NCBI GenBank assembly: GCA_017614155.1
Contig: JAGACK010000021.1
Span: 1 to 59,656, forward strand
Length of the DNA: 59,656 bases
From: Lachnospiraceae bacterium
GTDB lineage: Bacteria > Bacillota > Clostridia > Lachnospirales > Lachnospiraceae
Direction: 5' to 3'
In this document: piece after piece, positions 25,227 to 33,817 of the stretch
Layout: each line of letters starts with the position of its first letter
How positions within the stretch are numbered: position 1 is the first letter of the stretch
Notes under the pieces: model-generated
Told to the model about the DNA's origin: nothing
Seen by the model: only the letters and a program-made list of their open reading frames with translations
Databases searched by the model: none
Made by a program: the position numbers and the translations under genes

Positions 25227-28200
25227 ATGGGGAAGAATAATAAGGAAAAGTACAGGGCTGGCATGAGCGTTTTCCTGGCGCTGCTTGTGAGCACAGTACA
25301 ACTTCAGACGGCGGTAATACCTGCATGGGCTTCCGAACCGGTGCCGGCCGGAGAGGCAGTATGTGAATCCGAACCTGCCGCGGCCGAAGATACGATATCC
25401 GGGTCTGAGGAGACTGCAGCGGAAGCTGAGGACATTGCGGTTTCGGAGAACCTGACCGGAGAAGAGGAAGCGGTTTCGGAGCCGGAAACAGCCGAAGAGC
25501 CCGCAGGCGATGCAGAAAACATCGAAGGCCTGTCATACAATGAAGCGGGCGGGTACTACGAGATCCCCGATGTCACAGCATTTAAAGCCTTTGTCGAGTA
25601 CCTGAATTACAATGTAGGAGACGGCAGCGGCAAGATCTTCAAGCTGACCGGAGATATCATCTACACCTACGGTGACAGTGACACGTATAACAACTTCACT
25701 CCAATTGGCAGTAACGGTGAGGCTTTCAAAGGAACCCTTGACGGACAGGGGCATGTCATCAGCGGCATACGCATATATAAAAAAACCGGTACCGACGTGG
25801 GATTATTCAGATGGATTCAAGACTGTACCGTAAAGAACATAGTCTTAAGCGATGCCCGCATTACCGGCAAGGAATATGTCGGGGGTATCGCCGGCGAAAT
25901 AAACGGAGGTGCCGTTGTCCAAAATTGCCTTGTGCTTAGCTCTGACATCATATGTACAAATACCTCAAGCAATTATAGGGATAAGGGTGTTATCGCCGGA
26001 GAGGAGAGCGGTACCAACGATCTGGCATGCAATCTCTATCGCGACTGCACCGTAGACGGTAAAAACTATAGTGTCGGTGCATATAGCACTGACCAAACAT
26101 GGGCATGCAGCGGCCATATCATCACTCTGCCCGAAGGCGTGAGCGCTTCAAGCGGCATAACACTGTCACATAACGGCATCACCTACCACGGCAGTTACGA
26201 AAACACCGTCACTCTGACCTGTGATGATCTGCCTTCGGGCAAGATACCGGTGTTTACCGTCAAAAAAACGGAGGATCAAAGCCTTGTTGCGGAGACCACC
26301 GGCACCTTTAAGATGCCCAAAGCAGATGTCAGCGTCAGTGTAGAAATTAAAGATGTTTATTCGCTTACCCTGCCGGATGGCGTTAGCGCCGCCGGTACCA
26401 GCTTTACCATAGGAGATGTTACATATTATCCGAAGGGCACCTCCGTTTCTTTAAGCTATACCGGCTTAAGCGAAGGCTATGCCGCGGTCTACAGCATTAA
26501 CGGCACGCCGATTACCGGCAATACCTTTAATATATCCGCTGATACGGCCGTAAGTGTCGCTGCAAACGATGTCTGGGGCATAGCGGGAGGCGCTGACGGC
26601 AGCGAGAAACATCCCTGGGTCATTAAAACCAGGGCAGGTCTTGACCTGCTGTCAAATAAGGTGAACGGCACGGGCGGCTACATCAAAAACGAAAACAGTT
26701 ACAGCAACAGGTATTTCAGACTCGGCGCGGACATCAGCTACAGCCACACCACCGACTGGAACGACAATACAAGTACAGAGAATAACTACAGGCCCATTCG
26801 TAACGGTATTAATGGTTTCGCCGGTACCTTTGACGGTCAGGGGCACACCATCAGCGGTATCCGTATCTACAGGGGCGGCAGCGACATAGATGATGTCTGC
26901 TATCTTGGGCTCTTCGGTAAGGTCGATAGTTATGGCACGGTGAAAAATGTCACCGTCAGCGATTCACGGATCACCGGTTGGCAGGATGTCGGCGGCATTG
27001 CGGGCCGTAATGAGGGCGGCACTGTTCAAAACTGCCATGCCGCCGATAAGGTTGCGATCTATGCAGTAAGCGACTACTCATCTGACCATGGCGGCATCGT
27101 TGGCTATAATGACGGTGGGACCATAAGGGGCTGCACAAGTTCCGCTGTCCTTACCTATGCGGAAGGCCTTGCACATTGTGTTCGCATCGGAGGCATCGCG
27201 GGCCAAGGCCATGACGGTTTCATCATAAACTGTCTTGCCGTCAAAGCTACGGTCAGCGGTAACAATGCCGAAGGCTATAAAAGTAATCCCGGTGCCATAG
27301 CGGGCTATATAAGCCATGGGGACGAAGATGCCCTGAACCACAACTACTATTGCGGCTGCACTGTAACAGATAACGACAACACCGCCACAAGCAACATAGG
27401 CTGCGGGTACTACAATTACGGATCCTGGTCTGATGGTTATGGCGATGCCACCTATAACGACGGAGCCGTACCCGGCTGCCTTATAACCTGCGGTAAGGGA
27501 GTTTCCTCCAATGCGCTTACCATCGGCGCATATGATGTTGCTTTGAAAAATACTGAGGTCACATTAAGCCGCTGTGATGCTCCCGCAGGCTATGTCTTCG
27601 GTGGTTATCACGTAACTGTGGACGGAACTGATCCTGTGCAGGAGGTTGATGTAAATGACGGTAAATTTACCCTTGCTTACGATAAAGTGACCGCAGCAGC
27701 ATTGTGGACAGTGATCCCCGCGGATGCACCGGCAATCACCAAACAGCCGGAAGATCTGAACCTGACCTACGGCTATACGACGGGCAATACGCTTACTGTT
27801 TCGGCGGGCGCGGAGGACGGTCATACCATCACATATCAATGGTATTCCTGTGAGGATACGGGCAGGGCGAATCCGCGGGAAATCACCGGCGCGACATCGG
27901 AAAGCTATTCCGTTCCTGCGGGAAAGAACGCCGGCAGCTATTACTATTACTGCGCCGTCACTGCCACACGGACGGACAATAAAGAAACGGCAACAGCAAG
28001 CTCGAATGCGGCGAAGGTTTCGATCTCCAAAGCGGCGCATGAAAATGAAACGGCTTCGGTAAAGAAGAAAAGCGGACAAAGCGGAAGCGTTGAGCTTGGT
28101 TCCCTTGTTGAAGCGGGAGCGGTTCTGGAGCTTGGAGCTATAACGGATGAAGCCTTGATTCTGAATGGGACCCCGTCTCTTTCGGGAAATGTCCTTGAGT

Positions 28201-30296
28201 ATGCTTTCAAGGCAGATGCCGCAGAAGGAAAGACGGCGAATGTAACGGTGCATGCAAAAAATGCGGACAACTATCAGGATTATGATATTGTGATCACGCT
28301 TACTGTCTTTGACTGCCCCCATGAACATACCGAAATCAGGAACGCAAGGACTGCCACCTGCACGGAACAGGGATATACCGGTGATACATGGTGTACGGAC
28401 TGCAATAATAAGATCGCGCAGGGAAAAACAATACCCATCGATCCGGACAATCACGATTTTGACTTTGACCATGGTGTGGTCACAAGGAAGGCCACGCTTC
28501 TCCGTAAAGGCGAGACGACCTATACCTGCAAAAGATGCGGTAAAACCATGACAAGGGACGACATACCCTGCCCGGAGGAGGAGGGCAGGGATCTGGATGA
28601 CCTGAGGGAGGATACGGAGACTCTGAGCGGAAATGCGGCGCCAAAGGTGGAGAAAAAGGAACTGGAGGATGGAAGCAGACAGGAAACGGTGATCATAGGC
28701 GGGGAGGAGCTTTCAAAAACTATAACCGACCCGGACGGCAAAGAGACCGTGGAATCAAAGATGTGGATCGGAGGTCTTGCAGCCTCCTATACTTACACCG
28801 GCTCTGCGATCAAGCCTTCATTCCGCGTGTATGACGGGACAAGGAAGCTGAAGGAAAAGACGGATTACACGGTAAAGTATTCAAAAAACAAGGAGGCCGG
28901 AACAGCATTCATAACTCTGAAATTCAGGGGGAATTACAGCGATACGAAGGAGGAGACCGCGGAATTTACGATAGCGCCGGCAGTCCTGGGAGTTGATATC
29001 ATAGCGCATGAAACCGCAGCTGGGGTAAAGAAGGACGCGCAGAAGCCCGTGCCCGTGCTTACCTGGGCAAAGACCGGAAAGAGGGTTTCCGGCAAATATT
29101 TTGATATCTCCTATGATCCCGCAGCCGTGAAGGAGGAGGGAACCTACACAGCGACGATCACGCCGAAAAATGCCGGCGGAAACTTTGCGGGAAGCACGAC
29201 TGCGCTTATAAAGATCGCAGAAAAGAGCAGGCTGCTTTCAAACGCGAAGGTGACTTTTGATAAGAAATCATATGCATATACCGGAAATGCTGTCATCCCG
29301 GGATACAAGGTGACTGTCGGAAATGTTTCCTTGACCGAAAATGTTGATTACAGGAGGGTGAGCCTTACAAACAATACCGATCCGGGAACAGCAACTGTCA
29401 TCTTTGAAGCTGTAAGCGGAAACGCAGCCGGCTATGTCGGATGCAAAACAGCGACCTTTAAGATCGGCGGAAAGAAGCAACTGAAGGAAGCCGGAGCCGG
29501 GTCATCGTTTACCTATAGCTTTTCGGAAAGTGTGCCCTTCGCAAAGGGCGGAGCAAAGCCGGCTGTAGTCATAAAGGATAACGGTATCACGCTGAAGGAG
29601 GGGAAGGATTACACCGTATCCTACGCAAAGAACAGGGCTGTCACAAATGGCTCGGCAACGGCCGAGATCAAGGTTAAGGGCAAGGGGAATTATAAGAATA
29701 CGGTCACGCTGAATTTTGCCATAACAAAGCAGAGCCTGAAGGCATCCGGCATCTGCATCACATCTTCCGATCAGTTTGTGACAAAGGCAAGGCTTAAGAA
29801 GCCGTCGATTACTGTCATTGATGCGGACGGAAAGAAGCTTTCGGCAGGTACTGATTATACGATAAGTGATATGGATACATCCGATCCGGCAAATACGGAT
29901 GAAAGCGGAGTTGTTCATATCATGCTGACAGGAAAGAACAATTACAGGGATGATGAATCGGTGAAGACATCCTTCAGGTATATGAAAGCTTCTTCGGATC
30001 TGGCAAAGACGAAGGCGCTTATTATAAAGGATCAGACCTATACCGGCGGCGCAGTACGGCTCGGAGCGGATGACCTGAAGGAAATCCTGTACACGGGATC
30101 AAAATCTTCCTCCGCATATCTTGTTTACGGAAAGGATTTTGTTGTGACGGGATATTCGGACAATGTGAAGACCGGGACCGCAAAGGCTGTATTATCCGGC
30201 AGAGGCAGCTATGCCGGCACAAAGACCCTGACCTTCAAGATAGTCCGGAAAAAAGTAGACTACAAAGGAGCCCTGACAGGCGAAGGGTGGAAGTGA
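25227..30296 (+). CDS. Large secreted repeat protein with GLUG and immunoglobulin/MBG-like domains
   Basis: A 1689-residue exported protein. The signal peptide (1-35) ends AWA before Ser36. An acidic linker (36-100) precedes two blocks of GLUG-type beta-helix repeats (about 105-300 and 465-720), recognisable by LDGQGHVISGIRIY, VGGIAGE and LDGQ/FDGQGHTISGI units. A region of Ig-like folds (about 790-960), a Cys/His segment with C-x2-C pairs (TWCTDC, YTCKRC; about 1020-1100) and five or so repeats beginning YTGSAIKP or YTGNAVIPG (about 1160-1689) follow. No LPxTG, SLH or choline-binding anchor is seen, so it may be released. AAGGAGGG precedes the ATG at 25227. Likely role: surface or extracellular adhesion. 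Confidence 0.88.
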   Translation: MGKNNKEKYRAGMSVFLALLVSTVQLQTAVIPAWASEPVPAGEAVCESEPAAAEDTISGSEETAAEAEDIAVSENLTGEEEAVSEPETAEEPAGDAENIEGLSYNEAGGYYEIPDVTAFKAFVEYLNYNVGDGSGKIFKLTGDIIYTYGDSDTYNNFTPIGSNGEAFKGTLDGQGHVISGIRIYKKTGTDVGLFRWIQDCTVKNIVLSDARITGKEYVGGIAGEINGGAVVQNCLVLSSDIICTNTSSNYRDKGVIAGEESGTNDLACNLYRDCTVDGKNYSVGAYSTDQTWACSGHIITLPEGVSASSGITLSHNGITYHGSYENTVTLTCDDLPSGKIPVFTVKKTEDQSLVAETTGTFKMPKADVSVSVEIKDVYSLTLPDGVSAAGTSFTIGDVTYYPKGTSVSLSYTGLSEGYAAVYSINGTPITGNTFNISADTAVSVAANDVWGIAGGADGSEKHPWVIKTRAGLDLLSNKVNGTGGYIKNENSYSNRYFRLGADISYSHTTDWNDNTSTENNYRPIRNGINGFAGTFDGQGHTISGIRIYRGGSDIDDVCYLGLFGKVDSYGTVKNVTVSDSRITGWQDVGGIAGRNEGGTVQNCHAADKVAIYAVSDYSSDHGGIVGYNDGGTIRGCTSSAVLTYAEGLAHCVRIGGIAGQGHDGFIINCLAVKATVSGNNAEGYKSNPGAIAGYISHGDEDALNHNYYCGCTVTDNDNTATSNIGCGYYNYGSWSDGYGDATYNDGAVPGCLITCGKGVSSNALTIGAYDVALKNTEVTLSRCDAPAGYVFGGYHVTVDGTDPVQEVDVNDGKFTLAYDKVTAAALWTVIPADAPAITKQPEDLNLTYGYTTGNTLTVSAGAEDGHTITYQWYSCEDTGRANPREITGATSESYSVPAGKNAGSYYYYCAVTATRTDNKETATASSNAAKVSISKAAHENETASVKKKSGQSGSVELGSLVEAGAVLELGAITDEALILNGTPSLSGNVLEYAFKADAAEGKTANVTVHAKNADNYQDYDIVITLTVFDCPHEHTEIRNARTATCTEQGYTGDTWCTDCNNKIAQGKTIPIDPDNHDFDFDHGVVTRKATLLRKGETTYTCKRCGKTMTRDDIPCPEEEGRDLDDLREDTETLSGNAAPKVEKKELEDGSRQETVIIGGEELSKTITDPDGKETVESKMWIGGLAASYTYTGSAIKPSFRVYDGTRKLKEKTDYTVKYSKNKEAGTAFITLKFRGNYSDTKEETAEFTIAPAVLGVDIIAHETAAGVKKDAQKPVPVLTWAKTGKRVSGKYFDISYDPAAVKEEGTYTATITPKNAGGNFAGSTTALIKIAEKSRLLSNAKVTFDKKSYAYTGNAVIPGYKVTVGNVSLTENVDYRRVSLTNNTDPGTATVIFEAVSGNAAGYVGCKTATFKIGGKKQLKEAGAGSSFTYSFSESVPFAKGGAKPAVVIKDNGITLKEGKDYTVSYAKNRAVTNGSATAEIKVKGKGNYKNTVTLNFAITKQSLKASGICITSSDQFVTKARLKKPSITVIDADGKKLSAGTDYTISDMDTSDPANTDESGVVHIMLTGKNNYRDDESVKTSFRYMKASSDLAKTKALIIKDQTYTGGAVRLGADDLKEILYTGSKSSSAYLVYGKDFVVTGYSDNVKTGTAKAVLSGRGSYAGTKTLTFKIVRKKVDYKGALTGEGWK

Positions 30297-30297
30297 A

Positions 30298-30328
30298 GGA
30301 GACAGGAGACCGGTCCTGTTGTCTCCCG
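30298..30328. repeat. REP-like repeat, copy 4
   Basis: GGAGACAGGAGACCGGTCCT followed by GTTGTCTCC. It begins two bases after the surface-protein stop and reaches to within 12 bases of the yigZ start, so it could both terminate the first gene and sequester the second gene's ribosome site. Confidence 0.65.
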
Positions 30329-30339
30329 GGGAGCTGTGA

Positions 30340-30984
30340 ATGGAGCCTTTCATACAGGTAATAAAGCCCGGCGATGCCGTCATAGAGGTCAAAAGATCGA
30401 AATTCATAGGAGCAGTGCGCCATGTGACAAGCGTGGAGGAGGCGCTGCTCTTTCTTGATTCCGAAAGGAAAAAATACCACGACGCAAAGCACCACTGCAG
30501 TGCTTATATAATAAGATCGGGCAGCGGCCAGCCTGATGTCATCCACAGCAGCGATGACGGAGAGCCCTCGGGGACAGCGGGAAAGCCTATCTTAGAAGTG
30601 ATCGAAAAGGCGGGACTAAAGGATGTCGTCTGTGTCGTTACCAGATACTTCGGGGGGATCCTCCTTGGCACCGGAGGACTCGTCAGAGCCTATACCGATG
30701 CGGCAAAGGCGGCTGTGGAGGCTGCAGAGAAAGCCGAGATGCACCTTGTTCAGGAAATGGAGCTTATCTTTGATTATACGCACACCGGCAGGGTGGACAA
30801 CATCATAAACGGGGAAGGGTGCAGCAGGACGGATGCTGCCTATACGGATGTCGTAAGATACGTCATAACCTGCGATCCCGGCAGGGCTGACCGGCTGATA
30901 CAGACTCTGAACGAAGCGACCGCCGGCTCGGTAAAAACCGAAAAGACCCGTCAGATATATTCCTTCTCCCGGGAGATGAGATAA
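30340..30984 (+). CDS. yigZ: YigZ/IMPACT family protein
   Basis: A 214-residue cytosolic protein of the UPF0029 (IMPACT) family. Conserved motifs include EVKRSKFIGAV, the HHCSAYIIRSG strand, SDDGEPSGTAGKPILEV and the Gly-rich VTRYFGGILLGTGGLVRAY. A C-terminal ferredoxin-like half (about 140-210) completes the usual architecture. Eukaryotic IMPACT relieves Gcn2 activation; the bacterial role is unclear. Start at 30340 with GGGGAG upstream. Its last 34 bp overlap the 3' end of the convergent LysR gene. Confidence 0.93.
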   Translation: MEPFIQVIKPGDAVIEVKRSKFIGAVRHVTSVEEALLFLDSERKKYHDAKHHCSAYIIRSGSGQPDVIHSSDDGEPSGTAGKPILEVIEKAGLKDVVCVVTRYFGGILLGTGGLVRAYTDAAKAAVEAAEKAEMHLVQEMELIFDYTHTGRVDNIINGEGCSRTDAAYTDVVRYVITCDPGRADRLIQTLNEATAGSVKTEKTRQIYSFSREMR

Positions 30985-31769
30985 TAAGTGATCGCGGAGC
31001 CCTCTCCCGTGACCGGCAGGGTGATGCGCTCCCGGAAGATGTCGTCTGACCAGGTGTTGCGGTCTGTGGCAAAGAAGGGGATCGGTGAACCTTTCGCCTC
31101 TTTTTCAAAGTCGGAGCCTTTTTTCGGAAACTTCAGGACGCTCCCTGGCAGCTTTTCATAGCACAGATCCGTCCATATGCCTCTTTCGGAATCTATCAGG
31201 CAGTCGGTGCCGTCTATCTCCTCAAAAGAAAGGCTCTGTGTGCTTTCCTTTATCAGCTCATGTCCCTTCGGAAGGCTGATGTAGAGCTTTTCTGTCGCAA
31301 GCTCCCTGCAGAAGATATCCTCCTCGCTTATATTCTTTGTTACTATTCCGATATTGCATATATTATGACGCACGCTGTCGATGATGAGATCCTCGGGAGA
31401 CAGCTCTGATGACAGGGGTCTGTCAGGATACTTTGTCACAAGCTTCGGCATAATAAGGGCGAGCGGGGATACAGCGCAGCTTTTTACCTTGAATATGCGA
31501 AGGGAACTGTCATAGGAGCGGACCATCTTGAGGGCGTCATCGGCTGCTGTGATTATCTTTCTTGAATACTCGACGGCAAGACGTCCCGTATCGTTGAACT
31601 CTATCCTGTTCTTTGACCTGGTAAAAAGACTGACCCCGAAATCCTCCTCCATGCTCTGCATGGTACGGGTGATCGTAGGCTGTGAGACATGCAGGACATC
31701 AGCGGTTTTTGAAAGCGTCCCCATCTCCGCGAAGGTCACAAACTGTTTCAGTTCATCCAGATTCAGCAT
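30951..31769 (-). CDS. LysR-type transcriptional regulator
   Basis: A 272-residue regulator. The N-terminal winged helix-turn-helix is clear: LDELKQFVTFAEMGTLSKTA then VLHVSQPTITRTMQSMEEDFG, with LFTRSKNRIEFNDTG in the wing. The effector-binding half is shorter than usual (about 185 residues). It is divergent from mgtE, with both promoters in 166 bp, so it may control that gene as well as itself; no ligand can be inferred. AAGGAG lies before its ATG. Confidence 0.9.
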   Translation of the reverse strand: MLNLDELKQFVTFAEMGTLSKTADVLHVSQPTITRTMQSMEEDFGVSLFTRSKNRIEFNDTGRLAVEYSRKIITAADDALKMVRSYDSSLRIFKVKSCAVSPLALIMPKLVTKYPDRPLSSELSPEDLIIDSVRHNICNIGIVTKNISEEDIFCRELATEKLYISLPKGHELIKESTQSLSFEEIDGTDCLIDSERGIWTDLCYEKLPGSVLKFPKKGSDFEKEAKGSPIPFFATDRNTWSDDIFRERITLPVTGEGSAITYYLISREKEYI

Positions 31770-31828
31770 AGCTTTTCGCTCCTTTTTACTATATTTTCAT
31801 AAAATATTATTCAATATACGCATACTGT

Positions 31829-31857
31829 ATTTTACCCATAATATAAGAAGATGTAAA
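31829..31857 (-). promoter_or_regulatory. Predicted promoter of the LysR gene
   Basis: Minus strand: TTTACA (31852-31857), 17-bp spacer, TAAAAT (31829-31834), 60 bp upstream of the start. Confidence 0.5.
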
Positions 31858-31868
31858 GCGGTTTTTTA

Positions 31869-31897
31869 TTGTTTTTATTATGCAATAATGCTACAAT
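31869..31897 (+). promoter_or_regulatory. Predicted promoter of mgtE
   Basis: TTGTTT (31869-31874), 17-bp spacer, TACAAT (31892-31897), 38 bp before the ATG. The short leader leaves no room for an M-box magnesium riboswitch. Confidence 0.5.
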
Positions 31898-31935
31898 ACT
31901 TAAGTTGCGGACAGCATTCTTGAGAGGTGGCGCCT

Positions 31936-33273
31936 ATGGAAGAGATCAGGGAACTTATCGAATCCAAACAGTATAATGAGCTTCGAAAAAGACTTTCGGG
32001 GATGAACGAGGCGGATATCGCAGCCGTCATGGAGGAGCTTCCGAAAGAGGAACTTCCGAGGGTGCTGCGTCTCCTGTCAAAGGATATGGCGGCGGATGTT
32101 TTCTCCTTCCTGCCGACGGACATACAGCAGGAGCTGATCACGGCCCTGACTGATGCCGAGGCTGCGGTCATTATCAATAACCTCATGGCCGACGATGCCG
32201 CGGACCTGATGGAGGAGATGCCTGCAAATGTGGTTAAAAGGCTTCTTGCCAATACCAGCGCCGAGACGAGACGTGACATCAACCACCTTTTGAAGTTCCC
32301 GGACAATTCGGCAGGTTCGATCATGACTGTCGAGTACATGGATCTGAAGGAAAACTGGACCATAAGCGAATGCATGGACAGGATCCGCAAAAAAGGCCTT
32401 GATTCCGAGACCATATATACCTGCTATGTCCTGGATAAGCAGAGGCGCCTGGTAGGCACTGCGGCCCTGAGATACCTGCTCATCAGTGACCCGGATGTGA
32501 CCATCGGGAGCATAATGAATGAGAATGTCATCTCGGTAAAGACCCTTGACGACCAGGAAGAGGTCGCAAAGCTTTTCCAGAAATACGATTTCAACTCCAT
32601 GCCCGTGGTAGATGCCGAAAACAGGCTTGTGGGCATTATCACCGTCGATGACATCGTCGATATCATCCAGCAGGAGGCTACGGAGGATATCGAAAAGATG
32701 GCAGCTATCATGCCGACGGACAACAAGCCGTATCTCAAGATGGGCGTGTTTGAGATTTGGAAGAAGCGTATAGTGTGGCTGCTTTTCCTCATGATCTCGG
32801 CTACCTTTACCGGAAAGATAATAACCCACTACGAATCGGCGCTGGGAGCATATATCGTGCTGACGGCCTTCATCCCGATGCTGATGGATACGAGCGGAAA
32901 TGCCGGCTCTCAGACCTCGGTTACCATCATCAGAAGCCTGTCGCTTGATGACATAGAGTTTTCGGATCTGTTCAGGGTGCTCTGGAAGGAAATGAGGACT
33001 TCGCTTCTTACGGGACTGGCGCTTGCTGCCGCGAATTTTGTGAAGCTTCAGATCGTTGACAGGGTTTCGCCGCTGGTCGCGCTGGTCGTATGCTCGACGC
33101 TTATTGCGACCGTGTTTGTGGCAAATGTAATCGGAGCGACGCTGCCCATGCTTGCAAAGAAGCTCGGGTTTGACCCGGCTGTCATGGCAAGCCCGCTGAT
33201 CACGACCATCGTGGATGCGGTCGCGCTGCTGGTGTACTTCGAATTCGCCACGACCATGCTTCACATTGCGTGA
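31936..33273 (+). CDS. mgtE: MgtE magnesium channel/transporter
   Basis: A 445-residue Mg2+ channel. The cytosolic N domain (1-130, helical repeats such as EELPKEELPRVLRLL and DDAADLMEEMP) and two CBS domains (about 130-255) gate the pore when Mg2+ is abundant. Five transmembrane helices follow, with the family's pore motif region PMLMDTSGNAGSQTSV near residue 315 and the last helix ending ATTMLHIA. Start at 31936 with GAGGTGG upstream. The gene ends 14 bp before the first of two giant hairpin elements. Confidence 0.95.
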   Translation: MEEIRELIESKQYNELRKRLSGMNEADIAAVMEELPKEELPRVLRLLSKDMAADVFSFLPTDIQQELITALTDAEAAVIINNLMADDAADLMEEMPANVVKRLLANTSAETRRDINHLLKFPDNSAGSIMTVEYMDLKENWTISECMDRIRKKGLDSETIYTCYVLDKQRRLVGTAALRYLLISDPDVTIGSIMNENVISVKTLDDQEEVAKLFQKYDFNSMPVVDAENRLVGIITVDDIVDIIQQEATEDIEKMAAIMPTDNKPYLKMGVFEIWKKRIVWLLFLMISATFTGKIITHYESALGAYIVLTAFIPMLMDTSGNAGSQTSVTIIRSLSLDDIEFSDLFRVLWKEMRTSLLTGLALAAANFVKLQIVDRVSPLVALVVCSTLIATVFVANVIGATLPMLAKKLGFDPAVMASPLITTIVDAVALLVYFEFATTMLHIA

Positions 33274-33287
33274 ATGCGTTTGGGATC

Positions 33288-33544
33288 GGGCATCAGATAC
33301 ATATATTTTGTTCACGGCTCGTCCAGTTCTAAGCTCACCGTTCGTCTGATGGACAAAATTTCGCTCTGCGCCGTTCCGCGCCTGAAAAGCGGCGCGGCCT
33401 ACCGATGCCAGATACGCCAAGCGCATCTGAACGGCATTCAAAACATGCCAAAGGGCATGTTTTGCGCACCCGCGAAATTTATCAGCCTCCGGTTCGCTAA
33501 GAACTGACGGCTGGGTGTTCACAAAACATATGTATCTGATGCCC
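33288..33544. repeat. Giant imperfect inverted repeat, element 1 (257 bp)
   Basis: Outer arms GGGCATCAGATACATAT (from 33288) and ATATGTATCTGATGCCC (to 33544) are perfect inverse complements. Pairing then continues inward through TTTTGTTCAC/GTTCACAAAA-like, CAGTTCTAAGC/GCTAAGAACTG and AAATTTCGC/GCGAAATTT segments, so each arm is about 75 nt. The centre is G+C-rich with its own small stems (GCGCCG..CGGCGC, AACATGCC..GGCATGTT). It lies 14 bp after mgtE. A 77-codon frame inside it follows the arms and is not credible as a gene. It could be a structured RNA, a strong terminator or a miniature mobile element. Confidence 0.85.
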
Positions 33545-33561
33545 TGTCAAAGACTTCGACT

Positions 33562-33777
33562 GGACGCATGTTTCTGTTTTGCGACGCCCTTTTTCACGAC
33601 GTTATGATACTTGAAAGTGCTCAAAGCACAGGGACACGCGTACATGGATGTACGCGTGAGGTCGAGATAAGCATGGATGCGATTGGAGACCGGTCCCGTG
33701 ACCAGCCAGTATGCTACAGGCACTTTCTTAGTATCATAGGCGTGAAAAAATAGGCGAGCAAAACAGAACATGTGTCC
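33562..33777. repeat. Giant imperfect inverted repeat, element 2 (216 bp)
   Basis: Outer arms beginning GGACGCATGTTTCTGTTTTG pair with CAAAACAGAACATGTGTCC at the right end. Pairing goes on through CGCC/GGCG, TTTTTCACG/CGTGAAAAA and TATGATACTTGAAAGTGC against GCACTTTCTTAGTATCATA. The interior includes a perfect CACGCGTACAT/ATGTACGCGTG hairpin with a GG loop, and GGAGACCGGTCC. The sequence is unrelated to element 1 but the architecture is the same, and only 17 bp separate them. It ends 41 bp before typA. Confidence 0.85.
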
Positions 33778-33817
33778 GTGATAGTAATATACAGATCTAT
33801 GAGGAGAATATGAAAAA

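Noticed and set aside
31770-31935. M-box magnesium riboswitch before mgtE
   Set aside because: The predicted promoter leaves a leader of under 40 nt, too short for an M-box, and no conserved elements are seen.
33274-33507. A 77-codon frame right after mgtE
   Set aside because: It lies inside the arms and centre of giant hairpin element 1, has no ribosome site and no protein-like composition.
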